A DNA stretch of 51,972 nt from Actinomycetota bacterium. GTDB lineage: Bacteria > Actinomycetota > Actinomycetes > Mycobacteriales > SCTD01. Below, piece by piece: positions 15,444 to 24,419 of this stretch. Position numbers and translations under genes: made by a program. Location: positions 1 through 51,972 of the forward strand of contig JAHWJP010000005.1 of the NCBI GenBank assembly GCA_019348355.1. Reading direction: 5' to 3'. The notes under the pieces were generated by a model. The model was given only the letters and a program-made list of their open reading frames with translations, was not told the DNA's origin and did no database searches. Every line of letters begins with the position of its first letter. The first letter of the stretch is position 1.

Positions 15444-18320
15444 CTAGCGCCAGACGGTACGCAGCCGGCTGGTCACTGCGAACGGGTCCTCCCCGCGCAT
15501 CAGCTCCACCAGGGCCGCGCCCTCCGGCTCAGACGTGCGCACCAGCCGGCCGGCGCCGACGTGGGCCTGCCAGGCCGCGTCGAAAGCCGAGACCCGCGCC
15601 TTGCTGCGGCCGAGCCAGGTCGGCACCGCGTGCCAGGCGACGGAGGCCTCCACCGGTCGGCCAAGCGCCCTGGCCCACGCGAGGCGGCGACGGTCGGCGG
15701 CGGCCGCCGGCACCGGCAGGACCAGTCGCGAGACCAGCCAGCGCGGATCGGCAAGCGGCGCGAGCAGCTCGTCGAGGCAGGTCGCGAACAGCTCCGACTG
15801 CTCGGTCGGCGCCTCCAGTTCGCAGGCGAGCCAGCCGTCCTTGCCGCTCACGATCCGCACCGCGGAAGCGCCTGCGTCGGCGCCGCCGGCCGCATGCAGC
15901 CCGTCGGCGATCGCCGCAGCGAGCTGGCGCAGCGTCGCACTCTCCCCGTCGCCGGGCTCCAAGGCCTGCAGCTGCTCGAGATAGCGACGGCCACCGATGC
16001 CACCGGCCACCAGAGTTCCCGCGACCAGGCCGGCGGCGACTCCGGTCCCCGGCGCCCCGGCCACGAGGCCGGTTGCCCCGACAAGGGACGCCGTGCCGAC
16101 CGGAACCGGCCACAGCCGCTCCGGCCGCCCCGCCCGCGCCAGCGGCGGTGGCCCGCTCGCCCCGAGGGTCCGGGCCTTGAGCAGCCCCACCGGCACCACG
16201 CCACCGGGCAGTCCGAGCGACCACTCCGCCCTGATGCGCAGTGTGGCGAGCTCGAGCCCGTCGTACGGCTCGCCAATCGCCCACACCTCCCGCGCGAAAT
16301 CCCGCTCACCGGCGCGGGTGAGCGAACGGCCGTTCACGGCGGTCCGCTCGGCCGCGTCCGGTGCGGCGTACGGTCCGAGCGCCTCGTCGGCGTGGCCGAT
16401 GCCGGACTCGATCAGACCGTCCCGGCGCGGGGCCAGGTGGTGATCGTGCTTGCGGACCGCCCGCAGGTAGTCGGCGTCGCCGCGCGGGTCGTCGTCCGCG
16501 ATGCAGGCCACCGTCCAGTTGTCGGCCACCTTCTGCGGCCGGGCCGGGTCGAGCCGCAGCGAGCGCCCGCGCAACTGCGTCACCGAGGTGGCCGTCGCCG
16601 CGCTGGACAGGTCGACCATGACGTTGAGCGGCGGGCAGTCCCAGCCCTCGCCGAGCAGGCCCCGGGTGCCGACCATGACCTGGCTGCCGCCGGTGACGAG
16701 CCAGTCGGTGAGCAGCGGCGTCCAGGTGCGGGCGGTCCAGCCGGGGCCGGCGGACAAGCTGACCAGCGACCGCACGCCGTCCAGCGGCTCGGTCAGCAGC
16801 CGGTCGACCAGGCCCGGCGGCACGAACGAGCGGAAGGCGGCCAGGTCCTCGCGGCGCATCGCGACCGTGCGCCCGGTGCACAGCACGGGGCGCAGCGTCG
16901 GCCCGAGGCTGCTGCGGGCCAGCGCCAGGAAGGCCAGCCGGGCCGAGCCGCTCGGCCCCGCCGTACCGGAGTCGCGAAGGCGCGTGGACTGCTGCGCCAC
17001 CCGCTGCTCGAAATCGCAGAGCACCACGGCACGCAGGTCCGGGCCGAGCGCCGCGGACTCGACATCGAGGATGTGTACGGCGGCCGCCGCCTTTGCGGCG
17101 GACAGCGCGCAGATCCGGTCGACCGGCGAGGTGGTGGCCCGCAGACCGCGCACCGTCAGCAGCCAGCCGAGCCCCGGTAGGACCCGGCGGATCGCGGCGA
17201 GCAGCCGCAGGTCCTCGCCGGCCCGGCTGCTCATCAGGTGCTCCAGCGCGTAGGCCCCGAGCAGGGCAGCCCAGTCCTGGCCGTCCGGCGGGACCCGGTG
17301 CTCCTCGCGCAGTCGGGCGCCGCCGGGCAGCTCGAGCATGCCGGCGTGCACGAGCCGCAGCCCGGCCCGGGCGAGCTCGGGCTCGGTCTGCGCCAGCTCG
17401 CTCCACGCCAGCTGCGGTCCCTCAGGCTCCATGCGCCGGTCGCAGAAGCGCCGCCGCAGCCAGTCGAAGAAGGGCACCGTGCCGGTGCGCAGCGACACCA
17501 GCTCCAGCTGCAGCTCGCTGAACCGCATCCGGTCCTCGACGATCCAGGTGTCCTCCTCCGAGGTCGGCGCCGTCAGGTAAACCAGCTCCTGGAACGGCGA
17601 CAGCTCACCCTCCTTCACCACCGCCGGGGTCGGCACCGAGAAGTCGCAGTCGCCGAACAGCTCGTCGTGCAGCACCTTCTGGCGCGCCGTGAGCTCCTTC
17701 GACGGGGTGGCCGTCAAGCCGAGGACCCACGTGTCGTCGCCGAGTGCACGGGCCAGCGCGCGGGCCAGCGCCCCCCACGTCTCGAGCAGGTGGTGGCACT
17801 CGTCGAGCACCAGCATCCACGGGCCGGTGGCGGTGGCGCGGGCAATGAGCTCGCGCCCGCGCGGGTGCAGCAGGTCCAGCAGATCGGTGCCCGGCTCGCC
17901 CCTGACGGCGGCGCGCCGCCGTTCCGCGATGCCGAGCGAGCTGTCGTCCTCGGCGTCCTCGTCGTCGGCGGTGCGGTCCCAGACGCTGAGCGCCTGGTAG
18001 GTCAGGACGGTCACGTCGGCATCCAGATCGCGCTCGACGCTTGCCGACCACGGGTGTGCATCCTGCGGCCCGAACTGCTCCCACTGCCGCAGCCACTGCC
18101 CCTGCACCGCAGTGTTCGGCGTGAGCACGAGGGTGCGGCGGCCCACCCGGCGGGCGATCTCCAGCCCGAGGATCGTCTTGCCGGCGCCGGGCGGCATCAC
18201 GACGTACGCCTGGCGCTCCCCCGCCGCCCGGATCCGTTCGACGGCGTCGAGCGCGAGAACCTGGTAGCGGCGGAAGGTCCCGCGGAAGGCGCAGTCGTCC
18301 CAGGGCTGGTCGGGCACCAC
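15444..18320 (-). CDS. Large DEAD/DEAH-box SF2 helicase
   Basis: A 958-residue superfamily 2 helicase. N-terminal ATPase: RRYQVLALDAVERIRAAGE (Q-like motif), Walker A MPPGAGKT, VLTPNTAVQGQWLRQW, VLTYQALSVW, the Walker B LVLDECHH and LGLTATPS. Helicase C part: LLGEGWDCPPLNVMVDLSSA and QLRGRSLRLDP with the arginine finger. The C-terminal 250 residues are unusual: around residues 730-780 there is a hydrophobic Gly-rich stretch (GTASLVGATGLVAGAPGTGV, AAGLVAGTLVAGGIGG) that could be membrane-associated. The first of two GTG codons (18320, 18317) directly abuts the stop of glcF, so translation is probably coupled to the glycolate oxidase genes. Nucleic-acid substrate unknown. Confidence 0.83.
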   Translation of the reverse strand: MVPDQPWDDCAFRGTFRRYQVLALDAVERIRAAGERQAYVVMPPGAGKTILGLEIARRVGRRTLVLTPNTAVQGQWLRQWEQFGPQDAHPWSASVERDLDADVTVLTYQALSVWDRTADDEDAEDDSSLGIAERRRAAVRGEPGTDLLDLLHPRGRELIARATATGPWMLVLDECHHLLETWGALARALARALGDDTWVLGLTATPSKELTARQKVLHDELFGDCDFSVPTPAVVKEGELSPFQELVYLTAPTSEEDTWIVEDRMRFSELQLELVSLRTGTVPFFDWLRRRFCDRRMEPEGPQLAWSELAQTEPELARAGLRLVHAGMLELPGGARLREEHRVPPDGQDWAALLGAYALEHLMSSRAGEDLRLLAAIRRVLPGLGWLLTVRGLRATTSPVDRICALSAAKAAAAVHILDVESAALGPDLRAVVLCDFEQRVAQQSTRLRDSGTAGPSGSARLAFLALARSSLGPTLRPVLCTGRTVAMRREDLAAFRSFVPPGLVDRLLTEPLDGVRSLVSLSAGPGWTARTWTPLLTDWLVTGGSQVMVGTRGLLGEGWDCPPLNVMVDLSSAATATSVTQLRGRSLRLDPARPQKVADNWTVACIADDDPRGDADYLRAVRKHDHHLAPRRDGLIESGIGHADEALGPYAAPDAAERTAVNGRSLTRAGERDFAREVWAIGEPYDGLELATLRIRAEWSLGLPGGVVPVGLLKARTLGASGPPPLARAGRPERLWPVPVGTASLVGATGLVAGAPGTGVAAGLVAGTLVAGGIGGRRYLEQLQALEPGDGESATLRQLAAAIADGLHAAGGADAGASAVRIVSGKDGWLACELEAPTEQSELFATCLDELLAPLADPRWLVSRLVLPVPAAAADRRRLAWARALGRPVEASVAWHAVPTWLGRSKARVSAFDAAWQAHVGAGRLVRTSEPEGAALVELMRGEDPFAVTSRLRTVWR

Positions 18321-19844
18321 CTAGACCGTACGAGCGACGGTGCCGGGGCCGTCGAGCGCCCGCGCGAGCAGCTCATCAGCGGGCACCCCGCGGATCGAGG
18401 CGTCGAGCACCGAGATGGTGTGGGTGACCGGGAGCCGCTCGCCCATCCGGGCGAGGGTGGTCGCGACCTGCATCCAGCAGCCGGGGTTCGCGGTCACCAT
18501 CAGGTCGGCGCCGGTGGCGAGCACCGCCTGGGCCTTGCGCTCGCCGAGCTCGCGGGCCGGCTCGGGATGCAGCAGGTTGTAGGTCCCGGCGCTGCCGCAG
18601 CAGATCTCGGCCTCGCCCAGCTCGCGCAGCTCGATGCCGGGGATGCCACTCAGCAGCCGGCGGGGCTGGTCGCGCACCCCCTGCGCGTGGGCGAGGTGGC
18701 AGGCGTCCTGGTAGGCGACCGCCACCGGGAGCGGATGCCGCACTGCCACCGGCCCGAGCTCGTCGAGCAGCTCGGTGACGTCGCGGACCTTGGCCGCGAG
18801 CGCCTCGGCCCGCTCCTGCCAGCCGGGCTCGTCGCGCAGCTGATGGCCGTACTCCTTGAGATTGGAGCCGCACCCGGCCGCGTTGACCACCAGGGTGGCG
18901 ACACCCTCGAAGACCTCGATGGTGCGTTTCGCGAAGGCCAGCGCCTCGGCCTCGCGCCCGCCGTGCGCGGACAGCGCGCCGCAGCAGCCCTGCCGTTGCG
19001 GGATGACGACCTCGCAACCCTCGGCAGCCAGAACCCTTGCGGTGGCCGCGTTCACGTCGGGGAAGAACACGCCCTGGACGCAGCCGGTGAGCAGCCCGAC
19101 GGTGCGTCGCCGGGAGCCGACGGCGGGAATCCGCTCCGGCAGCCGCTCCACGGGACCGAGCTTCGGCGCGAGCGACTCCATCGCCTGCAGCCCCGCCGGC
19201 AGCCGGGCCAAGAGGCCGGTGCGCTCGAGCACCCGGCCGAGCCCGCTGGCCTGGTAGGCCCGCAGCGGCCCGCGCAGCAGCCGCAGCCGGCGCGGATAGG
19301 GGAACAGCCGGTAGACCGCCTCGCGCATCGCCCGCTCGCCCCGCGGTCGCGGCACCCGGCGCTCGAGCTGTCCGCGGGTGCTCTCGATGAGCTTGTCGTA
19401 CTGCACGCCGGACGGGCAGGCGGTCACGCAGGCCATGCAGCCCAGGCACTGGTCGAGATGGCGGACGGCCGACGCCTCGAGCGGCGCACCCTCGAGCCCG
19501 GCGGCCATGAGGTCGATCCGCCCGCGCGGGCTGTCCATCTCCTCGCCCCACAGCAGGTAGGTCGGGCAGGTGGGCAGGCAGAAGCCGCAGTGCACGCAGT
19601 CGCCGACGAGCGCCGCGTCCGGTGGGTGGTGGGCGTCGAACGCGGGCGTGAGCGGCAGTCCGATCCCGGGCAGCCCCAGCCCCACCGTGGCCGCGGGCGC
19701 GCTCGCGGCGATCGGCCCGCCCTGTCCGAGGTCGAGCGGGCGGCGGGCGCCGACGACGCCGGCGGCCGCCTCATCGGTCGCCCGCTCGGCGCCGGTGTCC
19801 GTGCCCTCTGGGCTCGGCGTGGGTTCGACTGCTGAAGAGGTCAT
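18321..19844 (-). CDS. glcF: Glycolate oxidase iron-sulfur subunit GlcF
   Basis: A 507-residue (Fe-S)-binding subunit that passes electrons from the flavin subunits of glycolate oxidase to the membrane quinone pool. Two 4Fe-4S ferredoxin motifs are clear: C83-x2-C86-x2-C89-x3-C93 (CVHCGFCLPTCPTY) and CLGCMACVTACPSG. Two CCG domains follow: LTGCVQGVFFP with RQGCCGALSAHGG, and YQDACHLAHAQG with EICCGSAGTYN. GlcF is usually about 410 residues; the extra 75 at the N-terminus (Ala/Pro/Gly-rich, GVVGARRPLDLGQGGPIAAS) look disordered. The ATG at 19844 lies one base after the glcE stop. It is followed without a gap by the helicase gene. Confidence 0.9.
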   Translation of the reverse strand: MTSSAVEPTPSPEGTDTGAERATDEAAAGVVGARRPLDLGQGGPIAASAPAATVGLGLPGIGLPLTPAFDAHHPPDAALVGDCVHCGFCLPTCPTYLLWGEEMDSPRGRIDLMAAGLEGAPLEASAVRHLDQCLGCMACVTACPSGVQYDKLIESTRGQLERRVPRPRGERAMREAVYRLFPYPRRLRLLRGPLRAYQASGLGRVLERTGLLARLPAGLQAMESLAPKLGPVERLPERIPAVGSRRRTVGLLTGCVQGVFFPDVNAATARVLAAEGCEVVIPQRQGCCGALSAHGGREAEALAFAKRTIEVFEGVATLVVNAAGCGSNLKEYGHQLRDEPGWQERAEALAAKVRDVTELLDELGPVAVRHPLPVAVAYQDACHLAHAQGVRDQPRRLLSGIPGIELRELGEAEICCGSAGTYNLLHPEPARELGERKAQAVLATGADLMVTANPGCWMQVATTLARMGERLPVTHTISVLDASIRGVPADELLARALDGPGTVARTV

Positions 19845-19845
19845 C

Positions 19846-20994
19846 TCACAGGCCACCCAGCAGCCGGCCGGGTGAGAGCCGGCGCCGCGGGTCGAACCGC
19901 TCCTTGACCCGCTGCATGAGCGCGAAGGAGTCCGGCACCGGGCCCCAGTGGTCCACTCCGCTGCCGGCGGGTGCCCGGAGGACCACCGCCGATCCGTCGT
20001 ACGGCGCGATCGCCTTGCGGAGCCCTGCCAGATCGCCCGCATCCGCCAGCCCCGCGTAGGCGACACCGGTGACGGCCGAGACGGTGACCTGCGCGGCGGC
20101 AGGCAGGGCGCGGAGCACGGCGGGCAGCGCGTACGGCTCGAAGGCGATGCGCAGCAGCACCTCGCCGGGCGGTCGCTGCCCGAAGTCCGGCGTCAGCTCG
20201 GCACTCTCGCCCGCGCCGAGCAGCGTGAGCGCCTGCTGTGACTGCGCCTCGACCGACTCGGGGATCGACTCGAAGAGCACGACGAGCGTCCCCGCGCCAC
20301 CCTGCCAGGCCAACTCCACCGCGGACGGGGTCAGCGTCGAGCGGGCCAGCAGCTGTATGAAACGCCCTGCGGTGTCGGGGTCCTCGACCGGGACGCGCAC
20401 CGCACCGCGCGCCGGCGGGACCGGGTGCAACCGCCAGGTCGTCGACACGACCACACCGAGGCTGCCGTGGGCGCCGGTGTAGAGCTTGCCGAGATCGTAG
20501 CCGGCGACGTTCTTGACGACCTTGCCGCCCGAGCGTGCGGTCGTGCCGTCGGCCAGGACCACCGTGACGCCGATGAGCAGGTCGCGCACCGTGCCGTACC
20601 GCAGCCGACGCGGTCCGGAGGCGTTCGCCGACACGATCCCGCCGAGAGTCGCTCCCGCCTCCGGCGGGTCCAGGCCGAGCATCTGGCCGGAGGCGGCGAG
20701 CTGCGCCTGCAGCGCCGCCAGCCGCACCCCCGCCTCGGCGATGACGACGAGGTCGCCGGCGGTGTGCTCGACGATGCGGTCCATCCCGGACAGGTCCAGC
20801 ACGGTGTCGAGCGACGTCGGCGGGGCCGCCCAGCCGACCTTGGATCCCGAGCCGACCGGGACCACGACGCCGGCGCCGGCGCGCAGGACCTCGGCCACCT
20901 CCTGCGCCGAACCGGGGCGGACCACCTCGGTGGGCATGACCCCGGCCACGGCGTCCCCGGCCGTGCCGGGCCGGGCATCGGTCAGCATCGTCAT
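19846..20994 (-). CDS. glcE: Glycolate oxidase FAD-binding subunit GlcE
   Basis: A 382-residue FAD-binding (PCMH-type) protein, the second flavoprotein subunit of the GlcDEF complex. Visible blocks are GVVVPVGSGSKVGWAAPP, AEAGVRLAALQAQLAASGQM, DPPEAGATLGGIVSANASGP, RRLRYGTVRDLLIGVTVVLA, GGKVVKNVAGYDLGKLYTGA and HGSLGVVVSTTWRLHPVPP, all standard for GlcE. The true start is the ATG at 20994, which overlaps the glcD stop as TGATG; the same frame is open far upstream but only as a shadow of glcD. It ends one base before the glcF ATG. All three subunits are therefore tightly coupled. Confidence 0.9.
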   Translation of the reverse strand: MTMLTDARPGTAGDAVAGVMPTEVVRPGSAQEVAEVLRAGAGVVVPVGSGSKVGWAAPPTSLDTVLDLSGMDRIVEHTAGDLVVIAEAGVRLAALQAQLAASGQMLGLDPPEAGATLGGIVSANASGPRRLRYGTVRDLLIGVTVVLADGTTARSGGKVVKNVAGYDLGKLYTGAHGSLGVVVSTTWRLHPVPPARGAVRVPVEDPDTAGRFIQLLARSTLTPSAVELAWQGGAGTLVVLFESIPESVEAQSQQALTLLGAGESAELTPDFGQRPPGEVLLRIAFEPYALPAVLRALPAAAQVTVSAVTGVAYAGLADAGDLAGLRKAIAPYDGSAVVLRAPAGSGVDHWGPVPDSFALMQRVKERFDPRRRLSPGRLLGGL

Positions 20995-22493
20995 CAGAAG
21001 ACCTGGCCCATCGCCGGATCGTGCGTGTCGGCGGCCGTCCGTACCCCCGGTCGCTCCCCGCACAGTCGAGGGGTCGGGAAGATCTTGCCGGGGTTCGCGA
21101 GTCCCTCGGGGTCGAACGCGCACCGGACCAGCTGCATCGTGTCGAGGTCCTCGTCCGTGAACTGCCGGGCCATCTTGGTCTTCTTCTCGAAGCCCACGCC
21201 GTGCTCGCCGGTGATGCTGCCGCCCATCTCGACACACAGCTCGAGGATCGCGCCGGCAAGCTCCTCCGCCTGATCGGCCTGGCCGGCGACGGAGTCGTCG
21301 AAAAGCACCAGCGGATGAAGGTTTCCGTCCCCGGCGTGGAACACGTTCGCGACCCGCAACCCGACCTCGTCGGCCATCCGGGTGATCGACGCGAGCACCT
21401 CGGGCAGTGTGGTCCGGGGGATGACGCCGTCCTGCACGAAGTAGGCCGGGCTGATCCGCCCCACCGCGGCGAACGCCGACTTGCGGCCACGCCACATCAG
21501 GGCCCGCTCTTTCGGGTCCGCGGCGATCCGCGTCTCGAAGGCGTGCCGCGCCTGCACGAGCCGCTCCACCTCGGCGAACTGCCCGTCGACCTCGGTCTGC
21601 GGCCCGTCCAGCTCGATGACCAGCACCGCCACCGCCCCCTCGGGGTAGCCGCAGTTGACCGCAGCCTCCGCCGCCTCGATGGCGAGGGCGTCCATCATCT
21701 CGATTGCCGCCGGCAGGATCCCCGCCGCGATGATGTCGCTCACCGCGCCGGCCGCGTCCTCGACGCTGCGGAACGCCACCAGCATCGTCTGCACCGACTC
21801 GGGCACCCGCACCAGGCGCAGTGTCACCTGCGTCGCCACCCCGAGAGTGCCTTCGCTGCCGACGAACACGCCGAGCAGGTCGTAGCCGGGGTGCTCGGGT
21901 GCCTTGCCGCCGAGGTGCACCACCTCCCCGTCCGGCAGCACCACCTCGGCTCCGACCACGTGGTTGACGGTGAAGCCGTACTTCAGGCAGTGCGCCCCCC
22001 CGGAGTTCTCGGCGAGGTTGCCGCCGATGCTGCAGACCTGCTGCGAGGACGGGTCGGGGGCGTAGGCGAGCTCGTGCGGCGCGGCGTCCCGGGTGACCCA
22101 CAGGTTGATGACCCCGGGCTCGACGACGGCGCGGCGGTTGTGCGGATCGATCGAGAGAATCTGCCGCAGGCGGGACAGGACGAGCAGCACCCCGTCGGCG
22201 ACCGGGAGAGCGCCCCCGGACAACCCGGTGCCCGAGCCCCGCGCCACGAAGGGCACCCCCAGCTCGGCGCACAGCCGTACCGTCTCGACGACGTCATCGA
22301 CGCTTCCGGCCAGCACCACCACAGCCGGGCAGACACGAAAGTGGGCGAGGCCGTCACACTCGTAGGTCCGGAGCTGCGCCGGGTCGGTGAGCACCCGGTC
22401 GGCGCCGATGCGCTGGCGCAGCAGCCCGGCGAGCACGCCGGCGGGTGCGCTCATGGCGCTGGGTTGCGTCGAGGAAACCGGCATGACATGCAT
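20994..22493 (-). CDS. glcD: Glycolate oxidase catalytic FAD subunit GlcD
   Basis: A 499-residue FAD-linked oxidase that oxidises glycolate (or D-lactate-like 2-hydroxy acids) to glyoxylate. The PCMH FAD domain has FVARGSGTGLSGGALPVADG, VVEPGVINLWVTRDAAPHEL, SSQQVCSIGGNLAENSGGAH, and FVGSEGTLGVATQVTLRLV. The C-terminal FAD-oxidase domain has VFHAGDGNLHPLVLFD with the metal/substrate histidines and GSITGEHGVGFEKK. The first ATG at 22493 is used; ATG 22484 (MPVSSTQ) is equally plausible, and neither has a strong ribosome site. It is the first gene of the glcDEF-helicase unit. Confidence 0.92.
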   Translation of the reverse strand: MHVMPVSSTQPSAMSAPAGVLAGLLRQRIGADRVLTDPAQLRTYECDGLAHFRVCPAVVVLAGSVDDVVETVRLCAELGVPFVARGSGTGLSGGALPVADGVLLVLSRLRQILSIDPHNRRAVVEPGVINLWVTRDAAPHELAYAPDPSSQQVCSIGGNLAENSGGAHCLKYGFTVNHVVGAEVVLPDGEVVHLGGKAPEHPGYDLLGVFVGSEGTLGVATQVTLRLVRVPESVQTMLVAFRSVEDAAGAVSDIIAAGILPAAIEMMDALAIEAAEAAVNCGYPEGAVAVLVIELDGPQTEVDGQFAEVERLVQARHAFETRIAADPKERALMWRGRKSAFAAVGRISPAYFVQDGVIPRTTLPEVLASITRMADEVGLRVANVFHAGDGNLHPLVLFDDSVAGQADQAEELAGAILELCVEMGGSITGEHGVGFEKKTKMARQFTDEDLDTMQLVRCAFDPEGLANPGKIFPTPRLCGERPGVRTAADTHDPAMGQVF

Positions 22494-22625
22494 CGTTCAT
22501 ACAGTCTCGCAGCCCCTACCCGCGAGGGGGAGGGCTCCCGGGCCGGGAAGGGATGCTGGACATCGCGTTGGCGGCGCGTGCGGCGGTCCTGCTGGTGTCC
22601 CCGGTCTGCGGGGATGGACGCTGCT

Positions 22626-24419
22626 CTACTGGCGGTAGCCCCGCGCCGAAATCGCGTACAGCTCGGCGTACAGCTTGCAGCCGGCCATCAACTCGTCGTG
22701 CGTGCCGGTGGCCACGATCCGCGACTTGTCGATCACGACGATGAGGTCGGCGAGCCGGACGGTCGAGAAGCGATGGGAGATCAGCACGGTTACCGTACCG
22801 ACGCTCGCAGCCGCTTCGGCGGCAGCTGCCGCGTACCGCTCGAACAAGGCGTGTTCGGCGGTGGCGTCGAGACCGGAGGTGGGTTCGTCGAGGATCAGCA
22901 ACAGCGGTGCGTCCGCCATGAGGGACCGGGCGATGGCGACCTTCTGCCACTGCCCTTCGGACAGCTCGGCGCCACCTTCGAACATCGTGCCGAGCTGGGT
23001 CTCCACGCCGTGCGGCAGCCCCGGAGCGAGGTCGGCGGCCTGGCTGCGCGCGAGCGCCAGCTCGACCGCCGAGGCGTTGTCGATACGATCGAGATCGCCG
23101 ATGCCGACCGACTCGCGGAGCAGGAACTGGAATCGGGCGTAGTCCTGGAAGCCGGCCGACAGGCGCCGGCGCCACTCGTCGACATCCAGCCGCCGCAGGT
23201 CCACACCGTCAACGAGGATCCTTCCCGTCGACGGGTCGTAGCAGCGCGTGAGCAGCTTGACGAGGGTCGACTTGCCGGCCCCGTTCTCACCGACCACGGC
23301 GACGACCGAGCCGGCCGGAATCCGCACGTCGACCTCGGACAGCACCTCGGCGTCGGTCCCCGGGTAGCGAAACGACACGCCCGCGAACTCGATCTGCCGG
23401 CACAACGCGTGCGGAACCGGCGCCGGGTCGCCGACAGGTTGCCGAGCGGCTGTGCTGTAGTCCCGGAGCCACAGCAGTCGCTGCGCCGCCCGATGGATCC
23501 CGGCCGACTCGGAGGCGAGCGCCACAGCCTTGGCGACCTGTCCACCGACATCGCTGGCCAGCGCCACGACAAGCAACACGTCGCCTGGTGTGGCCGCCCC
23601 GGCCGACGCCTCGGCGACGGCGAAGACGATGGAGCCGACATAGCCGGCGGCGAAGGTGAGCCAGCCCAGGCTGCGCACGAATCCCGCCCGCAGCTTGGCC
23701 CCGGCCATCACCTCGGTGACGTCCACCCACAGCTTGCTCTGGCGGCGGATGACCTCCTCGCTCAGGGCGAAGATCCGCAGCTCCTTGGCCGGTGAGGGGG
23801 AGGTGGCCAGATCGAACAGGTGGTCCTGCTGGCGGACCCGCTCGGCCGTCGCTTCGGTGGCGGCCTCGACGATCCGGTTCGCCCGGCCACCCGTCCAGAC
23901 CGAGGGCAGGGCCAGCAGGGGCAGGGCCAGCAGCAACGGGTGGACGCTCGCGAGCAGCACTGCGGTCACGCAGATGCGCGCTGCCAGCGAGATGCTGCGG
24001 CCGCACGTCGCGACGAAGTTCGTGAGCACTCGACTGCTGCTCCGCAGCAGCGCCACCCGGTCGGCATACTCAGGACGCTCATGGTGCTCGATCCCGGGGA
24101 CGTCGCTCGAGTAGCGCATGACGTCCTGCATCAGGACGAGGGCGCTGGACTCGTGCAGGTCCTGGAAGAGTGTTCCCGACCAGACGGTGACAGCGCCCGA
24201 CAGGCCCACCGAGCCGGCGAGCGCGACCCCGGCAAGCACGACCGTCCGCTGGTCGCCGGCGGCGGCCCCGTCGACCATGAGCTTGAGCCACAGGCCGGTG
24301 AGGACGAAGCCGGCCGTACCGGCCAGGACGTCGAGAGCGACGGCGATGGCTGCCTTGCGCGGGTCGTCCCGCCGCATGGCGTCATACAGCAGCCGGCCCA
24401 CCCGGCGAAGCTCACTCAT
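22626..24419 (-). CDS. ABC exporter half-transporter (permease plus ATPase), second of a pair
   Basis: A 597-residue type IV ABC half-transporter. The N-terminal 330 residues carry the six-helix permease (KAAIAVALDVLAGTAGFVL; ICVTAVLLASVHPLLLALPL; GWLTFAAGYVGSIVFAVAEA). The nucleotide-binding domain has Walker A VVGENGAGKSTLVKLL, signature LSEGQWQKVAIAR, Walker B LLLILDEPTSGLD and H-loop LISHRFSTVR. Note Glu in place of the second Gly of LSGGQ. Its first eight bases overlap the upstream ABC gene, so the two products probably form a heterodimer. The cargo is unknown; exporters of this size serve peptides, lipids or drugs, and no precursor peptide or biosynthetic enzyme was found beside it. Confidence 0.88.
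   Translation of the reverse strand: MSELRRVGRLLYDAMRRDDPRKAAIAVALDVLAGTAGFVLTGLWLKLMVDGAAAGDQRTVVLAGVALAGSVGLSGAVTVWSGTLFQDLHESSALVLMQDVMRYSSDVPGIEHHERPEYADRVALLRSSSRVLTNFVATCGRSISLAARICVTAVLLASVHPLLLALPLLALPSVWTGGRANRIVEAATEATAERVRQQDHLFDLATSPSPAKELRIFALSEEVIRRQSKLWVDVTEVMAGAKLRAGFVRSLGWLTFAAGYVGSIVFAVAEASAGAATPGDVLLVVALASDVGGQVAKAVALASESAGIHRAAQRLLWLRDYSTAARQPVGDPAPVPHALCRQIEFAGVSFRYPGTDAEVLSEVDVRIPAGSVVAVVGENGAGKSTLVKLLTRCYDPSTGRILVDGVDLRRLDVDEWRRRLSAGFQDYARFQFLLRESVGIGDLDRIDNASAVELALARSQAADLAPGLPHGVETQLGTMFEGGAELSEGQWQKVAIARSLMADAPLLLILDEPTSGLDATAEHALFERYAAAAAEAAASVGTVTVLISHRFSTVRLADLIVVIDKSRIVATGTHDELMAGCKLYAELYAISARGYRQ

Noticed and set aside
15321-19835. Very long open frames on the plus strand opposite the helicase and glc genes
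   Set aside because: They are mirror frames created by GC-rich codon bias; they show no family motifs and lie fully antisense to well-conserved genes.
19846-22272. Apparent 808-residue protein on the minus strand
   Set aside because: Only the last 382 residues (GlcE) are real; the upstream part is the glcD gene read in the wrong frame.
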